A program made the translations under genes and the position numbers. Below, in pieces: positions 14,108 to 24,106 of a stretch of DNA of 64,000 nt; position 1 is the stretch's first letter, and every line of letters starts with the position of its first letter. Under the pieces are notes generated by a model. That model was not told the DNA's origin. It worked only from the letters and a program-made list of their open reading frames with translations, and ran no database searches. Source of the DNA: Prostheceraeus crozeri (taxonomy: Eukaryota > Platyhelminthes > Polycladida > Euryleptidae); NCBI GenBank assembly GCA_907163375.1, contig CAJQUW010012546.1, positions 62,001 through 126,000 of the forward strand, read 5' to 3'.

Positions 14108-14422
14108 ATGTCTTCCCTGAATGTAACTTCCTTTCAATTTAGTGATTGGTGTAGTCAAATATCTAATGCATTATTGTCAATGTTTCTATATGATGCTGCA
14201 GTTATAAAGAAAGATGTTCAAAAGATTAAATCACAAAGGAGTAAAACTCAGTTTGTTCATCAAATATTCAAAGCACATGTTTTCTTTGTTGAGATGTTAG
14301 GACGATGTTGTTCTGTTTACCGCGAACATTTACATCAGTCAAACATTGAAGGAAATCAACTTGAACAGATAGAGCTCATTGAATTCATCTTAAATCGATT
14401 TTGCTGGAGTCAAAATATTTGA
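14108..14422 (+). CDS. Unrecognised open frame, about 105 codons
   Basis: The first in-frame ATG is at 14108 and the frame stops with TGA at 14420-14422. The product is mixed hydrophobic and polar with a basic stretch (KKDVQKIKSQRSK) and no signal peptide or recognised motif. No neighbour supports it and no splice-linked exon was seen. It is longer than most random frames here but could still be chance. Confidence 0.2.
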   Translation: MSSLNVTSFQFSDWCSQISNALLSMFLYDAAVIKKDVQKIKSQRSKTQFVHQIFKAHVFFVEMLGRCCSVYREHLHQSNIEGNQLEQIELIEFILNRFCWSQNI

Positions 14423-15478
14423 TACTGTGCTCTCACAGCACTTTCAGATGACCAAAGAGTTATACATCATAGCCCATCAGATAAAGGAATTTCGTTTTCA
14501 AATCCTTCTCTGAAATGGCATCCTTTCCACGGAACGTTGAAATGCGGACGGATTTATGTTTAGGTATTAGGTCATGAGGTGAAAGCCATTGTGAATGAGA
14601 AGGAAACGAATTCTCTTTGATGATTACAATCTCAAAAGCGAACATTTTATGGGAATATTGTGTTGGACGACTAATGGAACTTAAATCGAGGTGTTCTTCA
14701 GATGTGATTATGAAAAGTACGTCTTGCAGATACCCAAAGATTTCCAATGATTAGGGAAGGACATAAAAAGACATTGAAAATGATACTGAAATAATCCATT
14801 AAAAAATTGATACGTTGTGTTTAACATTTGAATGTCCAAGACTCTACTCGATTTTTATGATATGACAGATGATTATGATATAATTCATAGACTCCTATTT
14901 ATAAATTACTGCACTCAATTTTGAAAATGCGTTTCGTTATAGGTTGTCAGTGTCACACAAAATGTTTCCAAAGCTTGTCAAAATTCAGACTTTTGTAAAA
15001 GGGTCATAAATTCGATCTTCCGACAGACCAAATCCAACAATGTTTCATGAAAAATTTGGGTACTTATGGGTTGAATGGAATTGGAAAGAGGCAATATTAT
15101 ACTTGCAGATAGTTAGTGGATCTACAATTGGTTTTGATTTGTTCAACACGTTTTTGACTGATCTTTGACATCCTTTGCACCATCTTTCACCTCACAAACT
15201 GACTTATTCTTCTAAATGACTTACGTCAGCCTGTAATTCCTCAATTAAAAGAAATTCGTACTTATCCAATATGATTCGACTTTTTAACAGCGGTTTCCTT
15301 CGCAAACACTCTGTTCACATGTATAAATACTCGCTCATTAATTTCTTACTTGTTATTTCATTACTAATTCTATTTTTGTATTTCATGCTGACTTTGTTAT
15401 TTGCATGCCTTAGCCTCACGATTATCTGTATTGAGGCTTTCACTTCAATACACGTCAGTTATTATTATTATAATGATT
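14423..15478. other. No gene seen
   Basis: Unassigned AT-rich DNA. It ends in a TTA-rich run (about 15460-15473) directly before the first copy of the GCGCTTGGTAC motif array. Confidence 0.5.
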
Positions 15479-15600
15479 GCGGCGCTTGGTACACGCGATT
15501 ATCAGAAATTTGGGCGCTTCGTACTTTATCGCAATAATCAGGGCTCTTTGTACAAAAAGGGCGCTGCGTACAAAATTCAAGAAAATAGGGCACTTTGTAC
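15479..15600 (+). repeat. Array of five GGGCGCTTGGTAC-like motifs
   Basis: Five related 13-14 nt motifs occur at 15479, 15512, 15541, 15559 and 15588 (for example gcggcgcttggtac and gggcactttgtac), spaced 18-33 nt. Inverted counterparts occur at 17.25-17.43 kb and 22.64-22.72 kb. Reiterated subterminal motifs of this kind are typical transposase-binding regions of DNA transposons. The owner element is not resolved. Confidence 0.6.
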
Positions 15601-15621
15601 AAATTTTTTTGGCTTTAATTA

Positions 15622-17166
15622 TACCCCTGTCACACCAGGGATGCGTTCTCACGGAGATAGCCTGGCGTCCACTAAAAATCCAGAACGCCAAGCTGAGCGT
15701 CGTATAATCTCCAAGAGCGCAGAAGCATCTCTGTGCCATCTCCACTAATCGCCACGATGTCACTGAGATCTCCATCAGACGGCGCGCACTTTGTGCATGC
15801 ACAAAGTGCGCGCCGTCACTCGGCGTTCTAAGTTAGACGCAGTAGGAACACTGTAGAATCACCGGAGGAACTAGGTTAACTCTCTTGCAACGCCAACAGA
15901 GCTCCACATGGACGCTTTAAGAACGGGCATGGTCGCAGTACGAATGCACCTCCATTTGATGGCGTTCACACGGAGATGTCAATGCATCACTATCGCATCG
16001 TTATGGAGTTTCAACGGTGTTAGTTTGGAGTGCTGTACATTTCAATGCGATTTCATTTTGACTGCACGAAGCTACCGCGGCGATCATTGCGTTCCTATAC
16101 CGTCCATCAGCGTTGGTACGACGCTTTTTGTGCGCCGAGAAAAAAAATATATAACTGAATTCATTCATACCTGGATTTGCTGTCCTAGCACCATCATGGA
16201 TGTTCTTCGCAAGCGTGTCGGACTTCTTCTTGCTCACAATTACGTCCAGCAAGTATATATATATATACTCACACTGACTGCCGTTTTCTTCTTCTTCACT
16301 TCAAAGACATGGGGTTTAAGCCATTTGAAATTTTCAATGATCCACTGGTCTCTCTCTGTAAGATCTTTGGCTGCGTCACCAGACTTCTTGTGCATCAGAC
16401 GTGTATATCGAGTTCGAATAGATCTATACCACGTCTTCAGGATGACAACATCCTTCTTCAATGCCAGAGCTTTGGCTTCCCATAGGACATCCTTCTTCCT
16501 GTAATCTTTGTATGCGTTGATCTTTTTATTATAAATCGCTTCGTTTGCTTCGAGCCATGATGACATATCTTCTTCTGCATCAGTAAGGTCAGTACAAGTC
16601 TTTATTTTCTTTTGTGGCTGGAGAGGAGAGGGCGACCCGCACGAAGTCCTTGAGGTTGATGGACTGTTCTGTGCCGACAACAATTTCAAATTGTAGATTT
16701 GCAGCATCAGGACTGTTTTCCTTTTCCACGACCTGTCTCTTCTTTCGGGAATTTCTCATAGTCAGATGTAGGCTACTCGCACAAAAATGAATGTGGAGGC
16801 TGGTGTGTCGAAGCATGATTGGAGCGCTGACAAAGAACTACCACGCGCAGTTTACACGTCGTAAAATCGTAATGGGAATTTGACACACGTCGCAAGAGCG
16901 CATTGTGCGCGCAGCTCCACGCCGTGCACACCCATTCGTTTGTCAATTAAAACCCATTGAGAATGCAGTCGTGCGCAATGGTTGCTGCGTATGAACGCCA
17001 TTATCACTGTAAAATCGTTGTCAAGACACAATGGCATCTCAAAATTAGAAAATTGTCAATTATTCAAACCAATTTTCACCATTTTGTCTGCGATGCTATG
17101 GCGTTCTGACGAACTTTTGAATCGCAAAGGCAGCTCCGTAGAATCGCATTAGGTGTGACAGGGGCA
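15622..17166. mobile_element. PIF/Harbinger-type element carrying only a MADF gene
   Basis: The ends are tacccctgtcacacc (from 15622) and its near-perfect inverse ending at 17166 (one difference, tgcccctgtcacacc). The element is flanked by TTA at 15619-15621 and 17167-17169, the classical 3 bp duplication of PIF/Harbinger transposons. It is 1545 bp long and encodes, on the minus strand, a MADF-domain protein but no HARBI1-type transposase. It is therefore either internally deleted or dependent on a transposase in trans. MADF/Myb-like proteins are the known second gene of Harbinger elements and deliver the transposase to DNA. Confidence 0.8.
16075..16759 (-). pseudogene. MADF/Myb-like partner protein of a Harbinger element (broken)
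   Basis: The reading starts at ATG 16759 (MRNSRKKRQVVEKENSP), shifts frame near 16690, and continues to a MADF domain at about 16560-16290 with the usual spaced aromatic residues (NKKINAYKDYRKKDVLWEAK, then KTWYRSIRTRYTRL). After a lysine-rich stretch the frame runs into a (TA)n tract at about 16252-16268 and stops. The other frame beyond the tract (LDVIVSKKKSD and onward to about 16165) looks like the protein continuing, so TA slippage may have caused the break. A donor-like gtgagt lies at the same place, so an intron is possible instead. MADF domains bind DNA, and in Harbinger elements this protein escorts the transposase to the nucleus and the ends. Confidence 0.65.
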
Positions 17167-17253
17167 TTACAGATATAAATTGTTAAACAGCTATGTAGCA
17201 GAACCAAAGCGCATGAAACAGAGATTTTGAATTTTAAAATATTGAATTTCCAG

Positions 17254-17430
17254 TAAGGACGCTTGGTACATGAAGTGTAGCAAGCGTCCTTATCGAAAAT
17301 ATTTTTTGTTCTAATTACATATGAATAGGCATGTGATAGCACGAAAGCGTATGCAATAAAATTCGAATATATTTAAATTTTGAATTTTCAATTATGGCGC
17401 TTGGCACAGTAGGGCTACCAAGCGCCCTTA
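17254..17430. repeat. Two short GCGCTTGG hairpins
   Basis: The first hairpin (17254-17292) has a perfect 12 bp stem, taaggacgcttg against caagcgtcctta. The second (about 17394-17430) pairs ggcgcttgg with ccaagcgcc. Both carry the motif of the 15.5 kb array and follow similar AT-rich leaders (ttttgaatttt). They look like duplicated subterminal units of one transposon family. Confidence 0.6.
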
Positions 17431-17881
17431 TTAAAATGATCAAAACAGCTGCAATATATAGACTGTTATATCATATGATGTTCGATATAATTCTTATGTA
17501 TATTCTTGCATCACATAAAGCTAACCCAGATTCTATTTTGCGGTAAGTGTTGAAGAAAAAATATTTGAGCCTATAACCTAGACTTCGAGCCTTTTGAAAG
17601 GAAAATATCAATGTTTGCTTTAGACGGTGTTTTTTTGTAATTACATGTTTTTTTGTTTGATTTTGTCCAGTCAAGTCCAATAATGCATCTGCTCTTGATT
17701 TATCTATCAACAATAATGCATCAAGTGCTATCGTGCTAAAAAGCTTCTCCGTGAGTTTGTGACAGACTGCGCATGCACAGAACAGTGAACCGATCTCCAC
17801 GGCAGACCGGTTTTGCGTCACATCTGGTCAATCTCTTGGATTCCAGTTGTCAGCCTCAGCTAGCTCTGTTACTTGCGTCTG

Positions 17882-17946
17882 TGGTGCAGTGGCTTGGAAC
17901 AGGAGAACAAGTAAATACTTTTGCAGATATCACCGGGTTCGAATCC
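17882..17946 (+). promoter_or_regulatory. tRNA-like A/B box pair upstream of the LINE ORF1
   Basis: tggtgcagtgg at 17882-17892 matches an A box and ggttcgaatcc at 17936-17946 matches a B box, with about 43 nt between them, as in tRNA genes and tRNA-derived SINEs. The acceptor and T stems do not pair well, so this is not a functional tRNA gene. It may be a SINE head fused to the LINE, or an internal pol III-like promoter of the element. Confidence 0.5.
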
Positions 17947-18009
17947 GCGTTCATTCAGATTTTGTTCAAAGCTATAGACTTCTTTTGATATTTGAACCTA
18001 CCTGCAGCT

Positions 18010-18690
18010 ATGAGTCGCGAAACCAGATCACGCAATCAGAGTTCTCACTGGAGGACGTGAAAGTTCTGATAACTGAGTCTGAAGAACGTGTTATCTCTAA
18101 ATTGGATAGTGTGGTTTCGTCTTTGTTAGCAATGGAGAAAAGACTGGATAGTTTACAGACAAATCAAATTCAGACAAACATCTTTGTCGATTCTATGAGG
18201 CAAGTCATCATTCAGCAACAAGAGCAATTGGAGAAACTTGAAGCTGATAGAAGACAGCTGAACTTGGTATTCTCCGGTGTCCCGGAGGATCTGAATACCT
18301 CAATGGATGGTGTAAGTCTCAGGGACGATATTGATAAAGTCCGATATGTTTGCGACGCAATTCAACCTGGTTTCAACAAAGAAAGTATCTTAGCATGTTC
18401 TCGACTGGGTGCTCGCAAGCATAATCAAAACCGACTGGTCCATGTCAAGTGTGATTCGATTCAAACCAGAAATACTATACTGTACTCGCAAAAAGCAGCT
18501 CGTGATTCTGACAAAGTGCGCAATACCGTTGGTCGTGTCTTTGTGAACAAGGATTCAACTCTATTGATGCGTCGCGAGGAGACTCAAAGCTACGGCTATG
18601 CCAAGTGATAAGATTTATATTAAGTCGGGCAAGTTATTTCGAAATGGAGAAGTGATGGACAGATTGGATATTGGTAGGCAATTATTCTGA
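18010..18690 (+). pseudogene. LINE ORF1 protein with coiled coil (two frameshifts)
   Basis: The probable start is ATG 18010 (MSRETRSRNQS). The frame changes near 18040 into an open stretch with a heptad-rich coiled coil (about 18055-18260, SKLDSVVSSLLAMEKRLDSL and on), followed by an RRM/C-terminal-like region (QLNLVFSGVPE near 18250, then RLVHVKCDSIQTRNTILY near 18440). Near 18590 it changes back to the first frame and ends KLFRNGEVMDRLDIGRQLF with TGA at 18688-18690. ORF1 proteins of this layout trimerise, bind RNA and package the LINE transcript. The two shifts cancel each other, so only about 550 nt is out of frame. Sequencing error cannot be excluded. Confidence 0.7.
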
Positions 18691-21600
18691 CTCCTTGGAT
18701 ATAGTGATGAATTTGAAGATACATGTAACTCAATTGAACACCAACTACGTGCCTATTTGCCATTTGCGGCCTATCATTATCCTTCAACGTTCAACGTCAT
18801 TTCGCGCATTTTTCACGAGTTCAATGTGACATTTCCAGTTGACAACAAAGTTTCGCCTCAGCGTTGTAAGCCTACTGTCGATCTCAGTGACGTTTCATCT
18901 GATTCCTCACCAAGCCTTTATCTTATTAATGCTCGCTCACTTGTCAATAAAATTGATTTACTTCGTGCATATGTTGCTGAGTTCAAACCCATTATAATTT
19001 GCATCACCGAATCTTGGGCTACTGTTGACATCAACGACTCTTTTTTGAAAGTAGATGACTATTCATTATTCCGGTCCGATCGTATAAACTGTTCAGGTGG
19101 TGGCGTCATTGTTTATGTATCACAGAGATTGCCTTCTTCTTTAGTGAATGTTTTTTCTGACGAAAAAAACAGTGCTGTTACATGTAGAATTTTCTCTGAT
19201 GATAAATCATTGACTTTAACTTGTGTGTACATGCCACCGAATTTTGATTTGAGAGATACCTTATTTCTGAAATATTTGTATGATGTAGTTAGTCCTATAG
19301 ATGATCTTCAGATTATATGCGGAGATTTTAACTGCCCAGATATCGACTGGCAAAAATGTACCTCTTCAAGTGCTCATCTACCTCTAGTGGACTGGTGCCT
19401 GGACAATTTTTTGAATCAGGTTGTCGACAAGCCTACCCGTCCTAGTTCAAACAACATTTTAGACCTTGTTTTTTGTACGCTTTCGACTACCGTAGAAAAA
19501 GTGTATGTATTAGAATGTTTTGGTACATCTGATCACGCAATTGTCTCAGTCACAATTGATATTACAGCTAACAAAGATGGTAACATTGTTAGTGATGTTC
19601 TTGACTTTTCCCGAGCCAATTGGACCAGATTTCAAAGAACTTTGTGCAATTCGCATTGGCCGACACCGTCAAATTACAGCGATGTAAACGATATTTGGAG
19701 CTCGTTTAAAAGCAACATCATGAATGCTGTCAGAGTGTCAGTCCCGATTAAAAGAAAAATCGGCGCTTTTGCGACTGGATGTATATCTCGCAAAACTCGT
19801 ACCTTGTTACGCAGAAATCGTAGACTTTTTCACCATTACCTGGACGCCCCAACTGAATTGAATAAGATGAAGTTGGTTTATTTGCAATCTCTGGTTTGGC
19901 ATGAAACTCGTCAAGCAGTGATGGCGTATGAACGTTTTATTTGTTCCGAAGCTAAACTAAACGGGAATTCCAAGCCTTTCTGGAGCTACATGAAAAACAA
20001 GTTCAAATCAAAGAGTAATTTTTTCAGTTGTATTTCTGATAGCAATGGTCATACACATAACTCTGCTGACAAAATAGCAAACGCTTTTAACGAGTATTTT
20101 GCTTCGCATTTCAATCAAGACTACAAGTATGATGAGGCAATCGCACACGAGTCTGGCAGTCACCTCCCGCATGATGTCAACTTTCTTGACTCAGTGTATT
20201 TTACTGTGAATGATGTCTTAGACGTCATCAACAAGCTGTCCGCATCCCACTCGGTTGATGGAGAAGGGATATCCTATGTCATCATTAAAAATGGCGGTTC
20301 TTTTTTGGCCTCGAAGTTGACTTCATTTTTCAATTTTTCCATGGCAAGATCAGTAGTACCAAGTTGCTGGAAAGATGTCATAATCGCACCTATTCACAAG
20401 TCCGGCTCAAAGGAGATGATAGAAAATTATCGGCCAATTGCTCTTACGAGTTGCACCTGCCGTGTTATGGAGCGAGTTATTCATAGGCGGTTAATGAGTC
20501 ATGTCTTTACTCAGACTTCAATGCTAACTCAACATGGATTTCTCCCCGGCAGATCCACTGAAACCGCAAATTTGTGTTTTTACGACGAATTGACGCAGAA
20601 AATTGATGTTGGCTATGCGGCTGATGCGGTATTTGTGGATTATCGAAAGGCATTTGATACCGTGCCCCACTCCTTACTTATCCGGAAGCTCAATAATTAT
20701 GGTATTTGCGGTCTTCTTCTTAAATGGTTCAAGGATTATTTCGCAGATCGGTATCAAGCGGTTCGCGTTAATGGCGTGTTATCTGTCACTGCATCAATCC
20801 AAAGTGGTGTTATTCAGGGTTCTGTGTTAGGCCCTATCCTATTTAACATTTTCATCGATGACCTCGACCGCCATGTTACTTACAGTAAATTGATTAAGTA
20901 TGCAGATGACGTGAAGCTGCTTCATACTTACGATGGCAAATCAAGCATTATCCAACCGAGTTTGTTGCAAGAAGACTTGTCTTCCATTCATCAATGGTCT
21001 ATTGCCAATGGTATCTCGATGAATGTATCCAAGTGCAAATCCATGCATTTCGGAATTCATAATGTGTCTCATCAATATTCCTTGGGTTCAAATCCAGTTG
21101 AAAAAACTAATCATTTCAAAGACTTGGGCATTGTAATCACTCCTTCTCTGTCATTCGAAGATCACATCCTTCATACTGTTAAGAAAGCAAATCGCCTCCT
21201 CGGTATGCTGAAGAGATCATTTCAATCTCGAGATCCTGCGTGCCTGCTCCTCCTCTATAAGTCATACATACGGTCTATCCTAGAATTTGGAAATTTGATC
21301 TGGTGCCCACAGAAGAGATACCTCGTAGATAGTATAGAAAAAGTTCAACGTCGCTTTTGTAATTTCTTTTGGAATCTACATGGCCTTAACTATCGCTCAA
21401 AGTTGTTAAACTTGAATATTTTAAGTCTCGAAGCCCGACGATTAAGATACAAATTGATTTTTTTATTCAAGATTGTCAATGGTTTGGTCGATATAAGCAA
21501 GGACGACATGTTTCATTATTCTGGCCGCCTCAACGAAGTCTCTTCCCACGAGAAGATGTTAATTCCCAAGTCTATGCATGGATATCGCTCATGTTTTTTC

Positions 21601-21717
21601 ACAGTGGATACAGTTCGCCATTGGAACAGCCTAACCTTGCCAGAAAGGAGCGTCGACACGTTATCAAAGTTTAAATCTTCAATATCAAGTTATTTTAAGC
21701 GTTCAGACATCTGGTGA
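18691..21717 (+). CDS. LINE ORF2: endonuclease and reverse transcriptase
   Basis: An open frame of 1008 codons. An apurinic-type endonuclease occupies the first 270 residues (LINARSL, the catalytic ITESW, GGVIVY, GDFNCPDIDW, TSDHAIV). The reverse transcriptase follows: ENYRPIAL, HGFLPGRST, motif A AVFVDYRKAFDTVPH, motif B GVIQGSVLGPILFNIFIDDL, catalytic YADD near 20900, then a thumb with LYKSYIRSILEFGNLIW. All catalytic residues visible in these boxes are intact. The protein nicks the target and primes reverse transcription of the LINE RNA. It has no ATG before the endonuclease domain: the frame opens directly after the ORF1 stop TGA (18688-18690), in the same frame as the ORF1 end. Expression by stop read-through or termination-reinitiation is therefore inferred. 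The family is CR1/jockey-like; the exact clade is not assigned. Confidence 0.9.
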   Translation, partial: LLGYSDEFEDTCNSIEHQLRAYLPFAAYHYPSTFNVISRIFHEFNVTFPVDNKVSPQRCKPTVDLSDVSSDSSPSLYLINARSLVNKIDLLRAYVAEFKPIIICITESWATVDINDSFLKVDDYSLFRSDRINCSGGGVIVYVSQRLPSSLVNVFSDEKNSAVTCRIFSDDKSLTLTCVYMPPNFDLRDTLFLKYLYDVVSPIDDLQIICGDFNCPDIDWQKCTSSSAHLPLVDWCLDNFLNQVVDKPTRPSSNNILDLVFCTLSTTVEKVYVLECFGTSDHAIVSVTIDITANKDGNIVSDVLDFSRANWTRFQRTLCNSHWPTPSNYSDVNDIWSSFKSNIMNAVRVSVPIKRKIGAFATGCISRKTRTLLRRNRRLFHHYLDAPTELNKMKLVYLQSLVWHETRQAVMAYERFICSEAKLNGNSKPFWSYMKNKFKSKSNFFSCISDSNGHTHNSADKIANAFNEYFASHFNQDYKYDEAIAHESGSHLPHDVNFLDSVYFTVNDVLDVINKLSASHSVDGEGISYVIIKNGGSFLASKLTSFFNFSMARSVVPSCWKDVIIAPIHKSGSKEMIENYRPIALTSCTCRVMERVIHRRLMSHVFTQTSMLTQHGFLPGRSTETANLCFYDELTQKIDVGYAADAVFVDYRKAFDTVPHSLLIRKLNNYGICGLLLKWFKDYFADRYQAVRVNGVLSVTASIQSGVIQGSVLGPILFNIFIDDLDRHVTYSKLIKYADDVKLLHTYDGKSSIIQPSLLQEDLSSIHQWSIANGISMNVSKCKSMHFGIHNVSHQYSLGSNPVEKTNHFKDLGIVITPSLSFEDHILHTVKKANRLLGMLKRSFQSRDPACLLLLYKSYIRSILEFGNLIWCPQKRYLVDSIEKVQRRFCNFFWNLHGLNYRSKLLNLNILSLEARRLRYKLIFLFKIVNGLVDISKDDMFHYSGRLNEVSSHEKMLIPKSMHGYRSCFFTVDTVRHWNSLTLPERSVDTLSKFKSSISSYFKRSDIW

Positions 21718-21863
21718 CACATGTATTTGCTACTTTCTACTTGGTAAATCATTATTTTCTACATATGTGTTTAGACCCTTAATGGGTGTCATATTTGTCT
21801 TTTCCGTATTACTTCTCGCTTGTATTATTATTTGGACAAATAAATCATTCATTCATTCAAGTG

Positions 21864-22640
21864 ATGAAGTATTAAGTTTGCTTGTTAGGTCGATAATCTT
21901 GAACTAAACAAAGATGCTTTCTATGCAAAATTTTCAAAGTGATCGATACAATGTATCTTTATATTTCAGCTTACACTATATATGCTTCTTATAACCCAAA
22001 CGATGCGATTATCAAAAAAAGACATGTCACATGTGTAGGTGTAGACAAACTTCTTTTACACAATTAAACCAAGCATTTGTAGAATCTAAAATTGCATCAT
22101 CCAACGTGAGAATTTAAGACGCAAATTCGTCCCAGTCGCTGAACTGGTCATGAAATGAGCCTACAAATTCTAGGAATATGCCTTTAATGTTATCAGTTTA
22201 GTGCAACGCTCCTCATTGGCTTCAATTAGTTGCTACTATAGCTGTCACATTTGCCAGTATGCATCGCTCCACCTTGATGAAATCGCTGTCATCATGCGGA
22301 TCATCTCTATTTTTGTATGATGACACCATTAAGCATTATCATTGCTGCTAGCATGCGGAAATTTCGAAGGAGATAAATTTTGCAGTAATAAGTTTGGTTT
22401 GATGAGAATAGTTAATAGGGATAAGCGAGAAGCTTTTCTGGAGTTAACTTTCTCATGTTTTATTGAAAGTGTGCAGAGCGCCCTATAATTTTATCATAAC
22501 AGTTTTTTCAATCATGTCGATAAAACACCGTAGCACAGATAATCAATACATATTGTAGTTATAGATAAAGGACAACTAGCCCTACATGCACAAGTAATAT
22601 GGAGTTTCAATTCATCATAGATATCAAATGAATATGGGAG
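21864..22640. other. No gene seen
   Basis: Unassigned AT-rich DNA following the LINE tail. No transposon end or open frame of note was found. Confidence 0.5.
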
Positions 22641-22735
22641 GGCGCCACGTACAATAGCGACTCCCATTGGAGAGCGCTTGGCACAAATCGCCTCCTATTC
22701 GCGCCATAGTACCAAGCGACATAATTGTTATTATT
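22640..22735 (-). repeat. Inverted GCGCTTGGTAC motif cluster
   Basis: Contains agcgcttggcac (22673-22684), the inverse gtaccaagcgac (22709-22720) and ggcgccacgtac (near 22641). The outer part resembles the inverse of the sequence at 15475-15492, and both sites abut a TTATTATTATAA run. The two clusters may be the ends of one 7.25 kb element or two copies of a dispersed repeat. Confidence 0.5.
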
Positions 22736-22740
22736 ATAAA

Positions 22741-23785
22741 AAATAACGAAAAAGAAAATAAAATCACCATCTCTCAATATCAGCTTTTTCCAATTACATT
22801 CAAAACAACAAATAGTTAAGACAATATATTCAATACTTATGCAATATCTCACCCTCCCAGGTTTTCAAATTTGTCGCCAAACTTCAGTTAGGCGACTTAA
22901 GCACATTTTCTATTCACACACAAACTCGTGCTGATAGGACAAGCAATGTCTGCATTAGAGACGATAACGTGAAGTGTAAAGATGTCAACAGCGTGATCTG
23001 ACTTCGTCTTTTCGACTCATTATTGTTGCTCGTGTGCATTGTTCTCTCTCCCTCTTCGTCCCATTCACTGCTATTTGAAATCTCCCCTCGCCTATTGCCT
23101 TGCCATACTTTTTCTAAGTTAAAAATGTTGGTGTCAGGGATATGGCCTGGTCATCATCACTTAACGAGTTGTCGGGAAATGACTTCGTTGACCTCAAGTG
23201 CTTTCTGCTCAGACGATGAGGTCAGAAGAAGTCAAATCAAGCTTGTCAAAAAGGACTTGTCCGATTCGCGCAAATTTTGGTACGTGGGTAGAACATTTTC
23301 TCACTTACGTATATTTAAAACTTCGCGACGAATTCATTTGTACGGAATTTAGACAATTTTGAAAACGTGGGTAAGATAACCCATAAGTACCAAAATTTGA
23401 AAATACGCTGAAACGTAAGGTCAGGAATGTGTAGGTTGAGCGGCTTGGTTTTTAGAAGACCGCAGGAAAAAAATGTGACAATAATGGGACAAGGGGTTCG
23501 AATCGCCCACTATCCCCGGTGTAAATCGCTCATCAGCACATTCAAGAGAATATTGAAGTCAGCACACCAACAAAAGCCATACCTATTTTGCTGGCAGAAA
23601 AGAAAGCAAGCTTTTCGAAATGACTTGAGTCATATTTTGCTATGAATTGCACTGAAATGAACGAAAATCTATCATTATTATCTTCTGGAATAAGGCAATT
23701 GAAAGCATATAATTTACAATTGACTTGGATGATTATCTAAATTGCATTTGTATTTTCTAGCTAATCTGATGTAAACATGTAAAAC
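22741..23785. other. No gene; one hairpin and a tRNA-like patch
   Basis: caaattttggtac near 23270 and its inverse gtaccaaaatttg near 23388 form a loose inverted repeat. At 23422-23510 a weak A box (taggttgagcgg) and a B box (ggttcgaatcgcc) suggest an old tRNA-derived SINE head, but the stems do not pair. No credible coding frame was seen. Confidence 0.4.
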
Positions 23786-23789
23786 TTTC

Positions 23790-24025
23790 CGCTGGTTGCA
23801 GAAATGATTGCTAACTAACAAAGACCTAACTTGTTACCAAAAATAGAAACATAGCTGTTTACTAACAAAATTGGCTTGCAGAGCTGATTTTTACCTAACG
23901 TGGACTTTAAATATTCAGTGAACACTAAATTTCGACTTTCAGAGAAGCTGTGCTTTAGCTGTGCTTTAGGTGATCATTAACGAGATAGAAATTTTACATT
24001 GTTGAGTTAGCAACCAGCAGAGGCT
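23790..24025. repeat. Inverted repeat pair upstream of the HARBI1 pseudogene
   Basis: ccgctggttgc followed by gctaactaac at about 23790-23820 is mirrored by gttagcaaccagcagagg at about 24005-24023, with an insert of about 10 nt in the left arm. It could be a MITE or the left terminal region of the adjacent Harbinger. No matching right end past 26.6 kb was found. Confidence 0.35.
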
Positions 24026-24106
24026 TTTTTAACTTATTGATTTTTGCGATAGACGTGTGAAGAAGAATGTTATCAAAGTGATTCGATCACATCTTTGTCA
24101 AGCGAG

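Larger units (their letters stand above)
17870..21863 (+). mobile_element. Nearly full-length CR1/jockey-group LINE
   Basis: The element runs from a tRNA-like leader (about 17880) through ORF1 (18010-18690) and ORF2 (18691-21717) to a short 3' UTR ending in an AATAAA-like signal and an (attc)n tail at about 21847-21863. Short tandem 3' tails rather than poly(A) are common in the CR1/L2 groups. The 5' boundary is uncertain and no target duplication could be matched. ORF2 is open throughout, so the copy is probably young. ORF1 needs two indel corrections, so this copy is unlikely to be autonomous. Confidence 0.85.

Noticed and set aside
15908-16504. 198-codon plus-strand frame
   Set aside because: It is antisense to the MADF gene, has no recognisable domain, and is explained as a shadow frame.
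17882-17946. Possible functional tRNA gene
   Set aside because: The box spacing is right but the T and acceptor stems do not form.
23422-23515. Possible tRNA gene
   Set aside because: A and B box-like strings are present but neither acceptor nor T stem pairs; at best an old SINE head.
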